From assembly GCA_018292915.2 (NCBI GenBank), contig JACVVK020000215.1, positions 136,001 to 200,000 of the forward strand: a DNA stretch of 64,000 nucleotides. Direction: 5' to 3'. Below the pieces are notes generated by a model. The model searched no databases, was not told where the DNA came from, and was given only the letters and a program-made list of their open reading frames with translations. The position numbers and the translations under genes are program-made. Below, piece after piece: positions 62,421-64,000 of the stretch (the first letter of the stretch is position 1; the number at the start of each line of letters is the position of its first letter). This stretch comes from Batillaria attramentaria (Eukaryota > Mollusca > Gastropoda > Batillariidae).

Positions 62421-62565
62421 CAACGTGACTAATTAATCTCTGCACCAAAACAGTGACTAACTAGGAAATAATAAAGAACTAATGCCAAAAACTAAACTAC
62501 AGCAAGAATACTAAGTCTAACAATGAATATTAAATTAAAATAAAGACTAAATTCGACATGTTAAC

Positions 62566-62616
62566 GGCTCACATGCTGAACTAGGCCGCCTGGTCACAGT
62601 ACAGCATGTGAGCCAT
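62566..62616. repeat. 13-bp perfect inverted repeat
   Basis: GGCTCACATGCTG and CAGCATGTGAGCC enclose about 25 bp (AACTAGGCCGCCTGGTCACAG, in part). No element boundary is evident. Confidence 0.7.
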
Positions 62617-62841
62617 GAACACAAACAAAGCTCACTGACTGACACTGCTGCTGCTGAGTGGTTGCTGGGTATCCAAATCGCTGATTTTTAAGACTTTTTT
62701 TTTCTTCAAAAATCCATTGTACAGTACATAGACTGATTCCATCAGAACACTATTCAATTTAGCGAGACTGGTCTGTGGGCCACATTTCACTGATGGGCGG
62801 TCCGTGGACGTGGTCCGCGGTGGGCTACGACCGGCTGAGGT

Positions 62842-63162
62842 CCGATTCAAGTCCCACCCGGAGCTAAAAATTTTTCCTTCTCAGTCTGCTTTGGAAATGT
62901 TCAGTCCACAAAAAAATCAGCAATAAATGGAATTCTAAGTTCCCAAAACTCTAATTTCTGAGCTGACCCTTCGCACCATGCGATTAAATGTAGCGGGTGT
63001 TCAGGCAGAGACAGAACAATGCGCCGCGTGATCAAGTCAGTCGACGTAGTGACGGCGGCGTGCGTGTTCGGTTCAGTTCACGGCGCTTTGAGGTAATCAG
63101 TTCAAGAAACTGGGTAATGCGCCTACGAAATACACAATTATTATTATTGTTATTATTATTAT
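62842..63162 (+). repeat. Asp-SINE, plus strand, internally deleted
   Basis: Box B region GATTCAAGTCCCACCCGG, then TTTTTCCTTCTC joined directly to TCTGCTTTGGAAATG. The TCTCCGGGTACTCCGG core present at 9.3 kb is therefore deleted. CTGAGCTGACCCTTCGCACC, TTCGGTTCAGTTC and the (TTA)n tail at 63137-63162 follow as in the first copy. Confidence 0.82.
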
Positions 63163-64000
63163 CCTTCACTGTTGGTGGATAGACACACAAACAGATCATT
63201 TTGTTGTGGCATGCACGTGGTACATGTATGTACTATACTTTCGGTTGTGGGTCTATTTGCACGCTCCAGTACGAATAAATGAATAATGTCTGGCTGCTGT
63301 ATTGTGGCTGCTGAGAGTAGCCCCATGCCTCTACAAGAAGGGACTCAACTGTGCAATTACAATCGGTGTCGGGTTGCATCCCTTGCGCCGCCAATTGATA
63401 ACACTGGCACGGATTTGGAGACTGAGAGAGAACAAAATTGTTTGCCCCCTCTCCGTATGAGTTATTACGAAGGATTTTGATGTCCACAAAAATAAAAAGA
63501 ATGAGGAAGATAATAAGATAATTGATTCTTATCAACGAGGCTGTTGGTGGACGCGTCAGTGTGATTTTCGGCATGCGGCGGCGTCAGTCTACCAGCCATG
63601 ACACCGACCGGCCGCTTGTCTGAATACGGATCATAGTAAATCAAATGCTACATTTTACGCCCGGCTACAAATTAGGAAATATAACAATGAAATTCTACCA
63701 AAAATATTTTTCGGTTTTCAAGTGTTATGTAAAGCAAAGAAAGAAAATTAATTTCACGGTCGAACCGTGAGGGCATATGTCCCGTTCTCGTGAAAGGGAC
63801 CGTAAGTCGCGCTAGGCCGAACGCCGCTACAGGCGAAAAGAGTGCCGGGGGTCAATATGGCCGCCTTGTGAGTAGCCAACTTCAACTGCTGATATATCTG
63901 TCAATTTTAGTAGTACAGCTTTCATTCTTGTATTGAATTAAACTGCATAACCAGTAGATTGCAGTGATATACATATCTCACAACTGATAATTTTCGACTT
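63163..64000. other. No gene recognised; small palindrome
   Basis: A 7-bp-arm palindrome TCACGGTCGAACCGTGA lies at about 63754-63770. An ATATGGCCGCC word near 63859 resembles a YY1-type promoter element, but no exon follows within the window. Confidence 0.4.

Overview
The window is animal nuclear DNA. It has split genes with GT-AG introns, long CA/GT microsatellites, tRNA-derived SINEs, 5'-truncated LINE copies with target-site duplications, and fragments of many DNA-transposon superfamilies. The only ordinary cellular gene I can read from start to stop is a six-exon ZCRB1 (minor-spliceosome U11/U12 31 kDa protein) on the minus strand at 56.8-60.8 kb. Its protein divergence and the style of the repeats suggest a lophotrochozoan, most likely a gastropod mollusc. 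That assignment is inference from memory of such genomes, not a search.

Layout. 1-12.4 kb: no convincing gene; SINEs, microsatellites, an in-frame 138/141-bp tandem duplication (7.37-7.65 kb), and a 1-kb inverted-repeat-bounded element (10.44-11.47 kb) built from about seven degenerate repeats rich in the extended nuclear-receptor half-site TCAAGGTCA. 12.4-56 kb: a nested graveyard of transposon genes. In order it holds a SAP-domain family (copies at 12.7, 22.1, 25.4 and 52.1 kb), a hAT N-terminus, a piggyBac transposase, a CAGQN-type transposase-like family (18-20.8, 31.7 and 40.5 kb), a nuclease-like family (22.7-23.4 and 28.7-30.7 kb), a PIF/Harbinger C-terminus, a YqaJ-type exonuclease, a P2X7-tail-like zinc module, LINE ORF1/endonuclease pieces, a second hAT N-terminus, an Ulp1-like protease, P-element and pogo-like pieces, a terminal-repeat-bounded hAT element with a four-exon gene (45.2-48.4 kb), a Tudor-like exon, and a second unnamed transposase-like family (55.4-55.9 kb). 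Every DNA-transposon-type gene fragment lies on the plus strand. 56.8-60.8 kb: ZCRB1, with a hAT-type element and SINEs in its introns. 60.8-64 kb: a TATA/E2F promoter-like segment and an Asp-tRNA-like SINE.

The unifying oddity is one retroelement 3' end. About 27 copies of a LINE end (and of a second family sharing it) are scattered through 6-56 kb, nearly all with LINE sense on the minus strand. The shared end is a stem (GCCGCG/CGCGGC) plus a tetranucleotide tail (GTTA or GTGA repeats on the plus strand). At least seven copies are only 35-60 bp long, little more than that hairpin and tail, yet carry 9-18 bp target-site duplications. They interrupt transposon exons, often keep the frame open, and in three cases the duplicated target contains AG|GT, as expected for an insertion that could be spliced out exactly. 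I consider these hairpin-only micro-retrocopies the most interesting content of the window.
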